Positions 15,447 to 24,705 are shown, counted from the first letter of the stretch. The stretch: DNA of 64,000 bases from Streptomyces sp. MMBL 11-1 (GCF_028622875.1 NZ_CP117709.1:2852001-2916000), one strand, 5' to 3'. Notes: a model not told the origin generated them from the letters alone. Numbers and translations are program-made.

Positions 15447-16604
15447 CTACGGCAGGTTCCTCGCCATCACGATCCGCTGGACCTGGTTCGTGCCCTCGTA
15501 GATCTGGGTGATCTTGGCGTCGCGCATCATGCGCTCGACCGGGTAGTCCCGCGTGTAGCCGTAGCCGCCGAGCAGCTGGACGGCGTCCGTGGTGACCTCC
15601 ATGGCGACGTCGGAGGCGAAGCACTTGGCCGCGGCACCGAAGAAGGTGAGGTCGCCGTCGACGCGCTGGGACTTGGCGGCGGCCGAATAGGTGAGCTGGC
15701 GGGCCGCCTCCAGCTTCATCGCCATGTCGGCGAGCATGAACTGGATGCCCTGGAAGTCCGCGATCGGCTTGCCGAACTGCTTGCGCTCCTGGACGTACCC
15801 CTTGGCGTAGTCCAGCGCGCCCTGGGCGATGCCGATGGCCTGAGCGGCGATGGTGACGCGGGTGTGGTCCAGGGTCTTCATCGCGGTGGCGAAGCCGGTG
15901 CCCTCCTCGCCGATCATCCGGTCGGCCGGGATGCGCACGTTGTCGAGGTAGACCTCGCGGGTCGGGGAGCCCTTGATGCCGAGCTTCTTCTCCGGGGCAC
16001 CGAAGGAGACGCCCTCGTCGGACTTCTCGACGACGAACGCGGAGATGCCCTTGGAGCGCTTGGTCGGGTCAGTGACGGCCATGACCGTGTAGAACTCGGA
16101 GACGCCCGCGTTGGTGATCCAGCGCTTCACGCCGTTGAGGACCCAGAAGTCGCCGTCGCGCACGGCCTTCGTCTTCATGCCCGCCGCGTCGGAGCCGGCG
16201 TCCGGCTCCGAGAGTGCGTACGAGAACATCGCGTCGCCCTTGGCGAGCGGGCCCAGGTACTTGCGCTTCAGCTCCTCGGAGCCCGAGAGGATCACCGGGA
16301 GCGAGCCCAGCTTGTTGACGGCCGGGATGAGGGAGGAGGAGGCGCAGGCGCGGGCCACCTCCTCGATCACGATGACCGTGGCGAGCGCGTCGGCGCCGGC
16401 GCCGCCGTACTCCTCCGGGACGTGGACGGCGTGCAGGTCCGAGGCGACCAGGGCGTCCAGCGCCTCCTGCGGGAAGCGGCCCTCCTCGTCGACCGCTGCG
16501 GCGAAGGGGGCGATCTTCGTCTCGGCGAGCGCACGGATGGTCTCGCGGAGCATGTCGTGCTCCTCGGCCGGACGGTACAGGTCGAAATCGGTCGAACCCG
16601 CCAA
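15447..16604 (-). CDS. Acyl-CoA dehydrogenase
   Basis: A 385-residue FAD enzyme oxidising acyl-CoA to enoyl-CoA (fatty-acid or branched-chain catabolism). The family signatures are present: YALSEPDAGSDAAGM, WVLNGVKRWITNAG, QFGKPIADFQGIQFMLADMA, LLGGYGYTRDYPVERMMRD. The catalytic glutamate is in IYEGTNQVQR near the C-terminus. The start is placed at TTG 16604 (MAGSTDFDLYRPAEEHD) with GGGGAG 8 nt upstream; GTG at 16613 is the alternative. The last 20 codons coincide with the integration repeat, so the element rebuilt this gene's end without harming it. Confidence 0.88.
   Translation of the reverse strand: MAGSTDFDLYRPAEEHDMLRETIRALAETKIAPFAAAVDEEGRFPQEALDALVASDLHAVHVPEEYGGAGADALATVIVIEEVARACASSSLIPAVNKLGSLPVILSGSEELKRKYLGPLAKGDAMFSYALSEPDAGSDAAGMKTKAVRDGDFWVLNGVKRWITNAGVSEFYTVMAVTDPTKRSKGISAFVVEKSDEGVSFGAPEKKLGIKGSPTREVYLDNVRIPADRMIGEEGTGFATAMKTLDHTRVTIAAQAIGIAQGALDYAKGYVQERKQFGKPIADFQGIQFMLADMAMKLEAARQLTYSAAAKSQRVDGDLTFFGAAAKCFASDVAMEVTTDAVQLLGGYGYTRDYPVERMMRDAKITQIYEGTNQVQRIVMARNLP
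15449..15510. repeat. Right attachment-like direct repeat
   Basis: The partner of 11954-12015; here the repeat forms the real 3' end of the acyl-CoA dehydrogenase gene. The 43-bp exact core is 15462-15504. Confidence 0.85.
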
Positions 16605-16624
16605 GACGCTCACTCCCCAGATGC

Positions 16625-16636
16625 TAACTACCGTTA
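16625..16636. promoter_or_regulatory. Palindrome upstream of acyl-CoA dehydrogenase
   Basis: TAAC-TACC-GTTA, 20 bp before the start codon, in an unusually A/T-rich leader (TTAAGTAACTCAATTTTAG). It may bind a TetR- or FadR-type regulator of fatty-acid catabolism. Confidence 0.4.
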
Positions 16637-16822
16637 AGTAACTCAATTTTAGTGCGCCTGCCGCCGGAAGGCATACGTGCCGTGTACGTGAGCTTCCCGA
16701 CAGGGGTGGAACATATCCGGCACGGCGGACAGATAGCGCACGGATAGAGCGGTGAATTCCGGCCTTCAGCTCCCCGACTATGCTCGGTCCGCACGTCCGT
16801 CCGTATCTTCCAGGAGCACTCC

Positions 16823-18166
16823 ATGGCCCTCAGGATCACTGTGATCGGCACCGGCTATCTCGGCGCCACCCATGCTGCGGCCATGGCCGAGCTGGGCTTC
16901 GAGGTCCTGGGGCTCGATGTCGTACCGGAGAAGATCGAACTGCTCTCCACCGGCCGCGTGCCGATGTACGAGCCGGGCCTGGAGGAAATGCTGCAGCGGC
17001 ACGTCGCCGGTATCGAGGGATCCACCGGGCGGCTGCGCTTCACCACCTCCTGGGAGGAGGTCGGGGAGTTCGGCGACGTCCACTTCGTCTGTGTGAACAC
17101 CCCGCAGAAGCACGGCGAGTACGCCTGCGACATGAGCTACGTCGACAGCGCCTTCGATTCGCTGGCCCCGCACCTGACCCGGCCCGCCCTGGTCGTCGGC
17201 AAGTCGACCGTCCCGGTGGGCTCCGCCGCCCGCCTCGCGGTCCGCCTCGCCGAGCTGGCTCCGGCGGGCGCGGACGTCGAGCTGGCCTGGAACCCGGAGT
17301 TCCTCCGCGAGGGCTTCGCCGTGAACGACACCCTGCACCCCGACCGGATCGTCGTCGGGGTCGCGAGCGAGGGGGCCGAGAAGCTCCTGCGCGAGGTGTA
17401 CGCCGTGCCGGTCGCGGAGGGCTCGCCGTTCGTGGTGACCGACTTCCCGACCGCCGAGCTGGTGAAGACCTCCGCCAACTCCTTCCTCGCCACCAAGATC
17501 TCCTTCATCAACGCGATGGCCGAGGTGTGCGAGGCCGCCGACGGGGACGTCGTGAAGCTCGCGGAGGCCATCGGGCACGACGAACGCATCGGGAAGAAGT
17601 TCCTGCGGGCCGGGATCGGCTTCGGCGGCGGCTGTCTGCCCAAGGACATCCGCGCCTTCATGGCGCGCGCCGGCGAGCTGGGCGCGGACCAGGCGCTCAC
17701 CTTCCTCCGCGAGGTCGACTCCATCAACATGCGCCGCCGCGGCCACATGGTGGAGCTGGCCCGGGAGGCGGTGGGCGGCGACTCGTTCCTCGGCAAGCGG
17801 GTGGCGGTGCTGGGCGCCGCGTTCAAGCCCGACTCCGACGACGTACGCGACTCCCCCGCGCTCAACGTCGCCGGGCAGATCCACCTCCAGGGCGGCCAGG
17901 TGACCGTGTTCGACCCGAAGGGGATGGACAACGCCCGGCGGCTGTTCCCGACGCTCGGCTACGCCGCCTCCGCGCTGGAGGCGGTGCGCGGGGCGGACGT
18001 GGTGCTGCACCTGACGGAGTGGCGCGAGTTCCGCGAGCTGGACCCGGCGGAGCTGGGCGAGGTGGCCGCTCGCCGGATCATCCTGGACGGCCGCAACGCC
18101 CTGGACAGCGCGGTGTGGCGCGAGGCCGGGTGGACGTACCGGGCCATGGGCCGCCCGAAGGCCTGA
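16823..18166 (+). CDS. UDP-glucose/GDP-mannose 6-dehydrogenase family protein
   Basis: A 447-residue NAD-dependent dehydrogenase that oxidises a nucleotide sugar (most likely UDP-glucose to UDP-glucuronate). The NAD site GTGYLGATHA is at residues 9-18 and VCVNTPQ at 89-95. The catalytic cysteine is Cys271 in GFGGGCLPKD. The C-terminal NDP-sugar domain begins GKRVAVLGAAFKPDSDDVRD. CAGGAG lies 8 nt before the ATG at 16823. Products feed exopolysaccharide or wall glycopolymer synthesis, which matches the LCP and GT genes in the window. The exact sugar is inferred from the family. Confidence 0.87.
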   Translation: MALRITVIGTGYLGATHAAAMAELGFEVLGLDVVPEKIELLSTGRVPMYEPGLEEMLQRHVAGIEGSTGRLRFTTSWEEVGEFGDVHFVCVNTPQKHGEYACDMSYVDSAFDSLAPHLTRPALVVGKSTVPVGSAARLAVRLAELAPAGADVELAWNPEFLREGFAVNDTLHPDRIVVGVASEGAEKLLREVYAVPVAEGSPFVVTDFPTAELVKTSANSFLATKISFINAMAEVCEAADGDVVKLAEAIGHDERIGKKFLRAGIGFGGGCLPKDIRAFMARAGELGADQALTFLREVDSINMRRRGHMVELAREAVGGDSFLGKRVAVLGAAFKPDSDDVRDSPALNVAGQIHLQGGQVTVFDPKGMDNARRLFPTLGYAASALEAVRGADVVLHLTEWREFRELDPAELGEVAARRIILDGRNALDSAVWREAGWTYRAMGRPKA

Positions 18167-18256
18167 CGGAAGGCCGGCGCCGCACGCCGCACGGGCGAGC
18201 GCTTCGGGGCGCTCGCCCTCGGTCCGGGCGGACCGTCCGCGGCGGCCGGCGCGGGA

Positions 18257-18416
18257 GACCTCCCGGCGTCAGCCGAGCGGGTCCGCCCCAGCTCCGTGAC
18301 CTCTCGGTATCAGCCGAGCGGGCCGTCCAGCTCCGTGACCCACCGGGGCGTCAGCCGAGCGGGCCGCCCTTCTCCGTGACCTCCCGGCGTCAGCCGAGCG
18401 GGCCGTCCAGCTCCGT
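18257..18416. repeat. Four tandem copies of the dipeptidase gene 3' end
   Basis: Units of 39-41 bp at 18257-18297, 18298-18336, 18337-18377 and 18378-18416. The last contains the true 3' end and stop codon (18390-18392) of the dipeptidase gene. Read on the minus strand, units 4, 3 and 2 encode [12 protein letters not shown], TEKGGPLG-stop and [12 protein letters not shown]; unit 1 is frameshifted. The gap from 18167 to 18256 holds nothing recognisable. Confidence 0.88.
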
Positions 18417-19589
18417 GATGGTCGCGTGGGACGGGCCGCGCACGCTCTGCTCGTCGCGGGCGACGGCTTCCGCGTCGCGCAGCACACGTACGGAGTTGCG
18501 CCAGGTCAGCTTGGCGAGGTCGCCCTCGGACCAGCCGCGCCGCAGCAGTTCGGCGATGAGGTTCGGGTAGCCGGAGACGTCCTCCAGGCCCCGCGGGGTG
18601 AACGCCGTGCCGTCGTAGTCGCCGCCGATGCCGATGTGGTCGACGCCAGCGACCGCGCGCATGTGGTCGAGGTGGTCCGCGATGGTCGAGACGGTGGCCT
18701 GGGGACGCGGGCTGGCCGCCTCGAAGTCCTCGTGGATACGCATCGCGGCCGGGGTGGTGTCGAGGTGGTGCAGGCCGTGCTCGCGCATGTTGCGGTCGGC
18801 GGCCAGGGTCCAGGCGACGGCCTCGGGCAGCACGAACTTCGGGACGAAGGTCGCCATCGCGACGCCGCCGTTGGCCGGGAGGGCGGCGAGCACGTCGTCG
18901 GGGATGTTGCGCGGGTGGTCGCAGACGGCGCGGGCCGAGGAGTGCGAGAAGATCACCGGCGCGGTGCTGGTGGCGAGCGCGTCGCGCATGACCCCGTCCG
19001 CGACATGGCTGAGGTCGACCAGCATGCCGACGCGGTTCATCTCGCGGACGACCTCGTGGCCGAAGGCGGAGAGGCCGCCGAGGCGCGGCAGGTCCGTCGC
19101 GCTGTCGGCCCAGTCGATGTTGTCGTTGTGGGTGAGCGTCATGTAGCGGACGCCCAGGTCGTACAGGGCGCGCAGGGTGCCCAGCGAGTTGTTGATGGAG
19201 TGGCCGCCCTCGGCGCCCATCAGGGAGGCGATCCGGCCCTCGGCGCGGGCCTTCTCCAGGTCGTCGGCGGTGAGCGCGCGCCGCAGGTGCGTGGGGTAGC
19301 GGGCGATCAGCTCGCCGACGACGTCGATCTGCTCCAGGGTGGCGCTGACGGCCGCGTCCCCGGTCAGGTCGGTGCGGACGTACACCGACCAGAACTGTCC
19401 GCCGACCCCGCCGGCCCGCAGCCGGTTCAGGTCGGTGTGGAGCAGACCGCGCTGGTCGGCGGCGATGTCCCGGGCGTCGAGGTCGTATCCGACCTGTTCG
19501 CGCAGGGCCCAGGGGAGGTCGTTGTGGCCGTCGACGACGGGGTGGACGGCGAGGAGCTCGCGGGCCCGCCCCAGATAGGCGTCGTTCAT
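18390..19589 (-). CDS. Membrane-dipeptidase (renal dipeptidase) family protein
   Basis: A 399-residue zinc peptidase of family M19. Metal ligands are visible in [11 protein letters not shown] (residues 18-28), [12 protein letters not shown] (Glu near 125), [11 protein letters not shown] and FSHSSARAV. The closing [12 protein letters not shown] motif is also present. It lacks a signal peptide or lipobox, so it is likely cytoplasmic, cleaving dipeptides (possibly D-amino-acid containing). It starts 10 nt after purE and is probably co-transcribed with purK-purE. Its 3' end is repeated downstream. Confidence 0.88.
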   Translation of the reverse strand: MNDAYLGRARELLAVHPVVDGHNDLPWALREQVGYDLDARDIAADQRGLLHTDLNRLRAGGVGGQFWSVYVRTDLTGDAAVSATLEQIDVVGELIARYPTHLRRALTADDLEKARAEGRIASLMGAEGGHSINNSLGTLRALYDLGVRYMTLTHNDNIDWADSATDLPRLGGLSAFGHEVVREMNRVGMLVDLSHVADGVMRDALATSTAPVIFSHSSARAVCDHPRNIPDDVLAALPANGGVAMATFVPKFVLPEAVAWTLAADRNMREHGLHHLDTTPAAMRIHEDFEAASPRPQATVSTIADHLDHMRAVAGVDHIGIGGDYDGTAFTPRGLEDVSGYPNLIAELLRRGWSEGDLAKLTWRNSVRVLRDAEAVARDEQSVRGPSHATITELDGPLG

Positions 19590-19599
19590 GTGCCGCCCC

Positions 19600-20148
19600 C
19601 TACTTTCCGAAGCCGAAGGAGTCCGCGCCCTGGACCTTGGCGCGCAGACGTTTGCCCTTCTCGGTGGCCTGGTCGTTCAGCTCCTGCAGGAACTCCCGCA
19701 TCCGCTCCTGGAGCGCGGGGTCGGACGCGGCGAGGATCCGCGCGGCCAGCAGGCCCGCGTTGCGCGCGCCGCCGACGGAGACCGTGGCGACGGGGACCCC
19801 GGCCGGCATCTGGACGATGGAGAGCAGACTGTCCATGCCGTCCAGGTACTTCAGCGGCACCGGAACGCCGATGACCGGCAGCGGGGTGACGGAGGCCAGC
19901 ATGCCGGGCAGGTGGGCCGCCCCGCCCGCGCCCGCGACGATCGTCTTCAGGCCGCGGCCCGCCGCTTCCTCGCCGTACGCGATCATCTCGCGCGGCATGC
20001 GGTGGGCGGAGACGACGTCGACCTCGTAGGGGATCTCGAACTCGTCGAGCGCCTTGGCCGCCGCCTCCATGACGGGCCAGTCGGAGTCCGAGCCCATGAC
20101 GATGCCGACGAGAGGGGCGGCGGGGGATCCGGTGCCGGAAGAAGTCAT
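19600..20148 (-). CDS. purE: N5-carboxyaminoimidazole ribonucleotide mutase
   Basis: A 182-residue class I PurE converting N5-CAIR to CAIR in purine synthesis. The active-site pieces are [13 protein letters not shown] (residues 15-27), [13 protein letters not shown] and [12 protein letters not shown], with [21 protein letters not shown] forming the octamer core. It overlaps purK by ATGA (20145-20148), giving coupled translation. A short C-terminal tail ([12 protein letters not shown]) is extra to the core. Confidence 0.95.
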   Translation of the reverse strand: MTSSGTGSPAAPLVGIVMGSDSDWPVMEAAAKALDEFEIPYEVDVVSAHRMPREMIAYGEEAAGRGLKTIVAGAGGAAHLPGMLASVTPLPVIGVPVPLKYLDGMDSLLSIVQMPAGVPVATVSVGGARNAGLLAARILAASDPALQERMREFLQELNDQATEKGKRLRAKVQGADSFGFGK

Positions 20149-21296
20149 TCGGTGATCGTTCCTCGCAGGTAGTCGGCCGCGTGCCGGGCGCGCTCCCGCA
20201 CGTCCGCCAGGTCGTCGCCGTAGGTGTTGACGTGTCCGACCTTGCGGCCCGGCTTCACGTCCTTGCCGTACATGTGGATCTTGAGCTGCGGGTCGCGGGC
20301 CATGCAGTGCAGATACGCCTGGTACATGTCCGGGTAGTCGCCGCCCAGGACGTTGCACATGACCGTCCAGGGGGCGCGCGGGCGCGGGTCGCCGAGGGGG
20401 AGGTCGAGGACCGCCCGTACGTGGTTGGCGAACTGGGAGGTGATCGCGCCGTCCTGGGTCCAGTGGCCCGAGTTGTGCGGGCGCATCGCCAGCTCGTTGA
20501 CCAGGATGCCGGGCTTCCCGTCGGGTCCACGCGTCTCGAACAGTTCGACCGCGAGGTGTCCGACGACGCCCAGTTCGGCGGCGATGCGCAGCGCGAGCTG
20601 CTGGGCCTCGCCGGCCAGTTCCTCGTCCAGCTCGGGGGCTGGGGCGATCACCGTGTCGCAGACGCCGTCGACCTGGACGGACTCGACGACCGGGTAGGCG
20701 ACGGCCTGGCCGTGCGGCGAGCGGACGATGTTGGCCGCCAGCTCCCGTACGAAGTCGACCTTCTCCTCCGCGAGGACCGGGACCCCGGCGCGGAACGGGT
20801 CGGCGGCGTCCGCCTCGGAGCGCACCACCCACACGCCCTTGCCGTCGTAGCCGCCGCGCACGGTCTTGAGGATGACGGGGAAGCCGCCGACCTCCTCGGC
20901 GAACGCGGCGGCGTCGGCCGGGTCGCTCACGATGCGGTTACGGGGGCAGGGGGCGCCGATCTCCGCGAGCCTGGCGCGCATCACCCCCTTGTCCTGGGCG
21001 TGCACCAGGGCATCGGGGCCGGGGCGCACGGGGATGCCGTCCGCCTCCAGGGCCCGCAGATGCGCGGTCGGCACGTGCTCGTGATCGAAGGTGATCACGT
21101 CGCAGCCGCGCGCGAAGGCGCGCAGCGTGTCCAGGTCGCGATAGTCGCCGATGACGACCTCGCTCACCACCTGGGCCGCCGAGTCCTGGGGAGTGTCACT
21201 GAGCAGCTTGAATTTCAGGCCGAGGGGGATGCCCGCCTCGTGGGTCATGCGGGCGAGCTGACCGCCGCCGACCATGCCGACTACCGGGAACGTCAC
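20145..21296 (-). CDS. purK: 5-(carboxyamino)imidazole ribonucleotide synthase
   Basis: A 383-residue ATP-grasp enzyme making N5-CAIR from AIR, bicarbonate and ATP. It starts [20 protein letters not shown], with an ITFDHEHVP pre-grasp motif, [15 protein letters not shown] (ATP loop, about 145-160) and [10 protein letters not shown] plus [14 protein letters not shown] for metal binding. It is the first gene of purK-purE-dipeptidase and divergent from the GtrA gene. Confidence 0.95.
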   Translation of the reverse strand: MTFPVVGMVGGGQLARMTHEAGIPLGLKFKLLSDTPQDSAAQVVSEVVIGDYRDLDTLRAFARGCDVITFDHEHVPTAHLRALEADGIPVRPGPDALVHAQDKGVMRARLAEIGAPCPRNRIVSDPADAAAFAEEVGGFPVILKTVRGGYDGKGVWVVRSEADAADPFRAGVPVLAEEKVDFVRELAANIVRSPHGQAVAYPVVESVQVDGVCDTVIAPAPELDEELAGEAQQLALRIAAELGVVGHLAVELFETRGPDGKPGILVNELAMRPHNSGHWTQDGAITSQFANHVRAVLDLPLGDPRPRAPWTVMCNVLGGDYPDMYQAYLHCMARDPQLKIHMYGKDVKPGRKVGHVNTYGDDLADVRERARHAADYLRGTITE

Positions 21297-21473
21297 GTCT
21301 CCAGGGTATCCGCCACGCCGGTGGTTCCCGGACGGCCGTACGGATGCAGTCCGGCCACCACCCCCGCGGACTCACGGGCATCACACGGGCGGGCTGGTTA
21401 GCATGGCGGAGTTGACGTGCTTGCGTCGACACGTCTTCCAGACGCCTTCCGACGGACGGGGCCAGCGATCACC

Positions 21474-21995
21474 ATGAGCGAACGGGGCGCACTGCGGTCC
21501 CGGCTTGAGCTGCTGGCCCGGGAGGTCGCCAAGTTCGGCGCGGTCGGCGCTTTCGGCCTGCTGGTCAACATCGCGGTCTTCAACCTGCTGCGGCACACGA
21601 CGGACCTCCAGGTGGTCCGGGCGAGTGTGGTGGCGACGTTCGTCGCGATCCTCTTCAACTACGTGGGCTTCCGCTACTGGACCTACCGGGACCGCGACAA
21701 GACCGGCCGGACCCGTGAGCTGGCCCTCTTCCTGCTGTTCAGTGCGGCGGGCGCGGTGATCGAGACCGGCGTGCTGTACCTGGCGACGTACGGCTTCGGC
21801 TGGAACACCCCGGTCCAGAGCAACGTCTTCAAGATCGTCGGCATCGGGGTCGCCACCCTGTTCCGCTTCTGGTCCTACCGGACCTGGGTCTTCAAGACCC
21901 TGCCCGCCAAGGAGGCCGTGCTGAACGCGGAACGGTTTCTGGAGCAGCGCAGGCCGTCGGAAGAACGGGTAGTGCCCAACCCCGTACGGAACTGA
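21474..21995 (+). CDS. GtrA family membrane protein
   Basis: A 173-residue protein with four predicted membrane segments: around FGAVGAFGLLVNIAVF, VVATFVAILFNYVGF, LALFLLFSAAGAVIETGVL and FKIVGIGVATLFRFW. The family is linked to export or flipping of lipid-linked sugars for surface polysaccharide. RFWSYRTWVF is a typical GtrA ending, followed by a short hydrophilic tail. The start is ATG 21474, giving a normal-length protein. Confidence 0.87.
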   Translation: MSERGALRSRLELLAREVAKFGAVGAFGLLVNIAVFNLLRHTTDLQVVRASVVATFVAILFNYVGFRYWTYRDRDKTGRTRELALFLLFSAAGAVIETGVLYLATYGFGWNTPVQSNVFKIVGIGVATLFRFWSYRTWVFKTLPAKEAVLNAERFLEQRRPSEERVVPNPVRN

Positions 21996-22013
21996 CGCGC
22001 CGCGCCCGTCGTT

Positions 22014-22151
22014 GTTCAGCGCACCGGGCGCTCAGGGCCGGGGGTTCAGAGCCGGTGGCTCAGGGCCGGGCGCTCACGGCCGGGGTTCAGGGCCGGTGGC
22101 TCAGGGCCGGTGGTTCATCGGAGCCGTCGTTCAGCGCACCGGGCGTTCAGG
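22014..22151. repeat. Echo of the sensor kinase 3' end plus short tandem repeats
   Basis: A 23-bp segment at 22129-22151, the end of the kinase gene including its stop, recurs at 22014-22036 with one mismatch. On the minus strand both read PERPVR-stop; the single change is silent (GAA/GAG). The 92 bp between them is made of about six degenerate 12-15 bp units of the type TCAGGGCCGGTGGC. Confidence 0.85.
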
Positions 22152-23396
22152 AGTCCCGCGTTCGACCGGGACCCGGCTGAGGAAGAGCGCGAAGACCGCG
22201 GGGTGCTGCTGGAGCAGCTCCAGCCGGCCGCCGTCCGCCTCCGAGAGATCGCGGGCCACAGCCAGGCCGATACCGGTGGAGTTGCGTCCGCTGATGGTCC
22301 GCTCGAAGATCCGCGCCCCCAGTTCGGCGGGGACGCCGGGGCCCTCGTCGGTGACCTCGATGACCGCCTGGTTGCCGGTGACCCGGGTGCGCAGGGCGAC
22401 GGTGCCGCCGCCGTGCATGAGGGAGTTCTCGATCAGCGCCGCCAGGACCTGGGCGACCGCGCCCGGGGTGCCGACGGCCCGCAGCCCGTGCTTGCCGGAG
22501 CAGACCAGCGCGCGGCCGGCGCTGCGGTAGGCGGGGCGCCACTCCTCGATCTGCTGCTTGACGATCTCGTCGAGGTCGAAGATGACGGCGGAGCCGGTGC
22601 GCGGGTCGCGGGAGTTCGTCAGGAGCCGCTCGACGACGTCGGTGAGGCGCTCGACCTGGGTGAGGGCGATGTTCGCCTCCTCCTTCACCGTGTCGGGGTC
22701 GTCGGTGACCGAGATCTCCTCGATCCGCATGGAGAGCGCGGTCAGCGGCGTCCGCAGCTGGTGCGAGGCGTCCGCCGCCAGCCGGCGTTCGGCGGTCAGC
22801 ATCCGGGCGATGCGCTCGGCGGAGGAGTCCAGGACGTCGGCGACCCGGTCCAGTTCGGGCACCCCGTACCGCTTGTGGCGCGGGCGGGGGTCCCCGGAGC
22901 CGAGGCGTTCGGCGGTCTCGGCGAGGTCGGTGAGCGGAGAGGTCAGCCGGTTCGCCTGGCGTACGGCGAGCAGCACGGCCGAGACGATCGCCAGCAGCGC
23001 CACCGCGCCGATGATCAGGAGGGTGCGCCCGACCTCGCGGGTAACGGCCGAGCGGGACTCCTCGACGGTGACCCTCTCGCCCTGCTCCCCGGTCTCGACG
23101 GCGCGCAGGACGCTGCCGACGGGGCGCTCGCCGACGGCGATGGGCTCGCGGCCGGGGATCTCGACCAGCGCGTACCGCTTGGGGTCGATCTGCTCGGCCA
23201 GCACCCCGGGGTTGATCCGCTCCGCGCCCAGCAGCCGGCTGTCGACCACGCTGATCAGCCGGAGCGCCTCGGACTCGACGCTCTCCTGGGCGCTCGCGCT
23301 GATGGTGCGCGTCTCCACGATCACCAGCGAGACGCCGAAGACGGCGATGACGACGAGGACCACGGCGAGCGTGGAGTTGATCAGCCGGCGGCGCAT
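22131..23396 (-). CDS. Sensor histidine kinase
   Basis: 421 residues. A membrane helix at about 7-28, an extracytoplasmic sensor of about 90 residues, and a second helix at 124-146 come first. A HAMP-type linker and a HisKA domain follow, with His212 in DASHQLRTPL, then an HATPase domain (ENSLMHGGGTV, DEGPGVPAELG, STGIGLAVARDL). It phosphorylates the response regulator encoded upstream at 23539-24216. The signal is unknown. The 3' end is duplicated downstream. Confidence 0.93.
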   Translation of the reverse strand: MRRRLINSTLAVVLVVIAVFGVSLVIVETRTISASAQESVESEALRLISVVDSRLLGAERINPGVLAEQIDPKRYALVEIPGREPIAVGERPVGSVLRAVETGEQGERVTVEESRSAVTREVGRTLLIIGAVALLAIVSAVLLAVRQANRLTSPLTDLAETAERLGSGDPRPRHKRYGVPELDRVADVLDSSAERIARMLTAERRLAADASHQLRTPLTALSMRIEEISVTDDPDTVKEEANIALTQVERLTDVVERLLTNSRDPRTGSAVIFDLDEIVKQQIEEWRPAYRSAGRALVCSGKHGLRAVGTPGAVAQVLAALIENSLMHGGGTVALRTRVTGNQAVIEVTDEGPGVPAELGARIFERTISGRNSTGIGLAVARDLSEADGGRLELLQQHPAVFALFLSRVPVERGTPERPVR

Positions 23397-23458
23397 ACCC
23401 GCCGCCTCATCAGGCCGTCCGGACGCTCGTGGCCACCGGCGTCGGGACGGTCCCCGGA

Positions 23459-23518
23459 GCGGCCCCCAGGGCGGTCTCCGGCGCGGTCTTCAGGGCGGCC
23501 TTCAGGGCGGTCTTCAGG
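23459..23518. repeat. Short tandem repeats between response regulator and kinase
   Basis: Four to five degenerate 12-15 bp units of the type GGCGGTCTTCAG in the 142-bp gap separating the two-component genes. Confidence 0.65.
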
Positions 23519-23538
23519 ATGCATGGGTGCTTCGTACG

Positions 23539-24216
23539 TCAGCTCTTCTCGAACCGGAAGCCGACGCCCCGGACGGTGGCGATGTAGCGCGGATTGGCGG
23601 CGTCGTCACCGAGCTTCTTGCGCAGCCAGGAGATGTGCATGTCGAGGGTCTTGGTGGAGGACCACCAGGTGGTGTCCCAGACCTCGCGCATCAGCTGGTC
23701 GCGGGTGACGACCCGGCCGGCGTCCCGGATCAGGACCCTCAGGAGGTCGAACTCCTTGGCGGTGAGCTGGAGTTCCTCGTCGCCCATCCAGGCCCGGTGC
23801 GATTCGACGTCGATCCTGACTCCGTGGGTGGCGGGCGGCGGGACGGGCTCGGAGGCCCCACGGCGCAGCAGGGCGCGGACCCGGGCGAGCAGCTCGGCGA
23901 GCCGGAACGGCTTGGTGACGTAGTCGTCGGCGCCCGCGTCCAGACCGACGACCGTGTCGACCTCGTCGGCGCGGGCCGTCAGCACCAGGATCGGGATGGT
24001 GTGGCCGCCGGCCCGAAGCCTGCGGGCGACTTCGAGACCGTCCATGCCGGGGAGCCCCAGGTCGAGGACGACCAGGTCGATACCGCCCTGGAGTCCGGCG
24101 TCGAGCGCGGTCGGACCGTCCTGGCGGACCTCGACGTCGTAACCCTCCCGACGCAGTGCGCGGGCCAGTGGCTCCGAGATGGATGCGTCGTCCTCGGCGA
24201 GCAGTACACGGGTCAT
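23539..24216 (-). CDS. OmpR-family response regulator
   Basis: 225 residues. The receiver domain has the acidic pocket (E8, D9, D10), phospho-acceptor Asp52 in VVLDLGLPGMDG, Thr80 in LVLTAR and Lys102 in YVTKPF. A winged helix (from about 130; LTAKEFDLLRVLIRDAGRVV) ends in RYIATVRGVGFRFEK. It is the first gene of the two-component pair. ATG 24216 gives the standard MTRVLLAEDD start. Targets are unknown; the neighbouring POT transporter is a candidate by position only. Confidence 0.93.
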   Translation of the reverse strand: MTRVLLAEDDASISEPLARALRREGYDVEVRQDGPTALDAGLQGGIDLVVLDLGLPGMDGLEVARRLRAGGHTIPILVLTARADEVDTVVGLDAGADDYVTKPFRLAELLARVRALLRRGASEPVPPPATHGVRIDVESHRAWMGDEELQLTAKEFDLLRVLIRDAGRVVTRDQLMREVWDTTWWSSTKTLDMHISWLRKKLGDDAANPRYIATVRGVGFRFEKS

Positions 24217-24705
24217 GGACTGATGGTAGTCCGGACGGGGTACCCGCAGTGAGGCCCACGACGTCACCTGCGGGTCAGTGCCACAAAGCGGACGGTGACC
24301 TTTGAATATGGGAGCGTGGTTCCACCGGGACCTGTGATCCATGTCTCAAGTCCTTCCATATGCCGCTGTGTCGTGTCGTATGGTGTCCCAACGCCTGTTG
24401 CACTACTCAAGGACCTTTGGGCAGCCATGAGCGCCAAGGGTCCCTTCTGTGTGCGGGGCCGGTTCCCGCCGGCTCCTTCGAGTGAATGACCTGTGAGCCG
24501 GGCCCGGAGCGTGAGAACGCGCGACGGGTGTGGATCCCGACGCGGTTCTTCCCCGCTCCGCCGCCGTAGCTCCGTCAGGAGCCCGGCCGCACGGAGCACG
24601 TCCCCTTCAGGCGTGGGGATGGGGTACGCCGCGCCGGTGCCGGCTGCCCCCCACCGGGCGCGTACAGCTCACGAGGCGTCGCGTCCCGACCAGCAAGGAT
24701 CGACC
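24217..24705. other. 489-bp leader region before the peptide transporter
   Basis: No gene is supported. The one visible structure is an inverted repeat GGACCTTTGG / CCAAGGGTCC (24411-24420 and 24434-24443, one mismatch, 13-nt loop), about 260 bp upstream of the transporter start. It could form a hairpin in a long 5' leader or be an operator. The right half of the gap is plain GC-rich sequence. Confidence 0.4.

Larger units (their letters stand above)
11954..15510. mobile_element. Small att-flanked island in the 3' end of an acyl-CoA dehydrogenase gene
   Basis: About 3.4 kb of genes with different character is bounded by 62-bp direct repeats of the dehydrogenase 3' end. The genes inside have more A/T-ending codons than their neighbours. 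Inside are a 38-bp palindrome, a 69-residue protein, DUF6879, an Scr1-type HTH regulator, two unknown genes, a DUF397 protein, two terminators and a fragment of a tyrosine integrase next to the right repeat. No complete integrase, replication or transfer gene is present. The element is therefore a decayed or cis-mobilisable integrative element. The call rests on the repeats and context; the precise crossover base is unknown. Confidence 0.75.

Noticed and set aside
24264..24359. A short minus-strand peptide (MEGLETWITGPGG...) upstream of the response regulator
   Set aside because: 31 residues, no ribosome binding site, lies in probable promoter DNA; not enough to call a gene.
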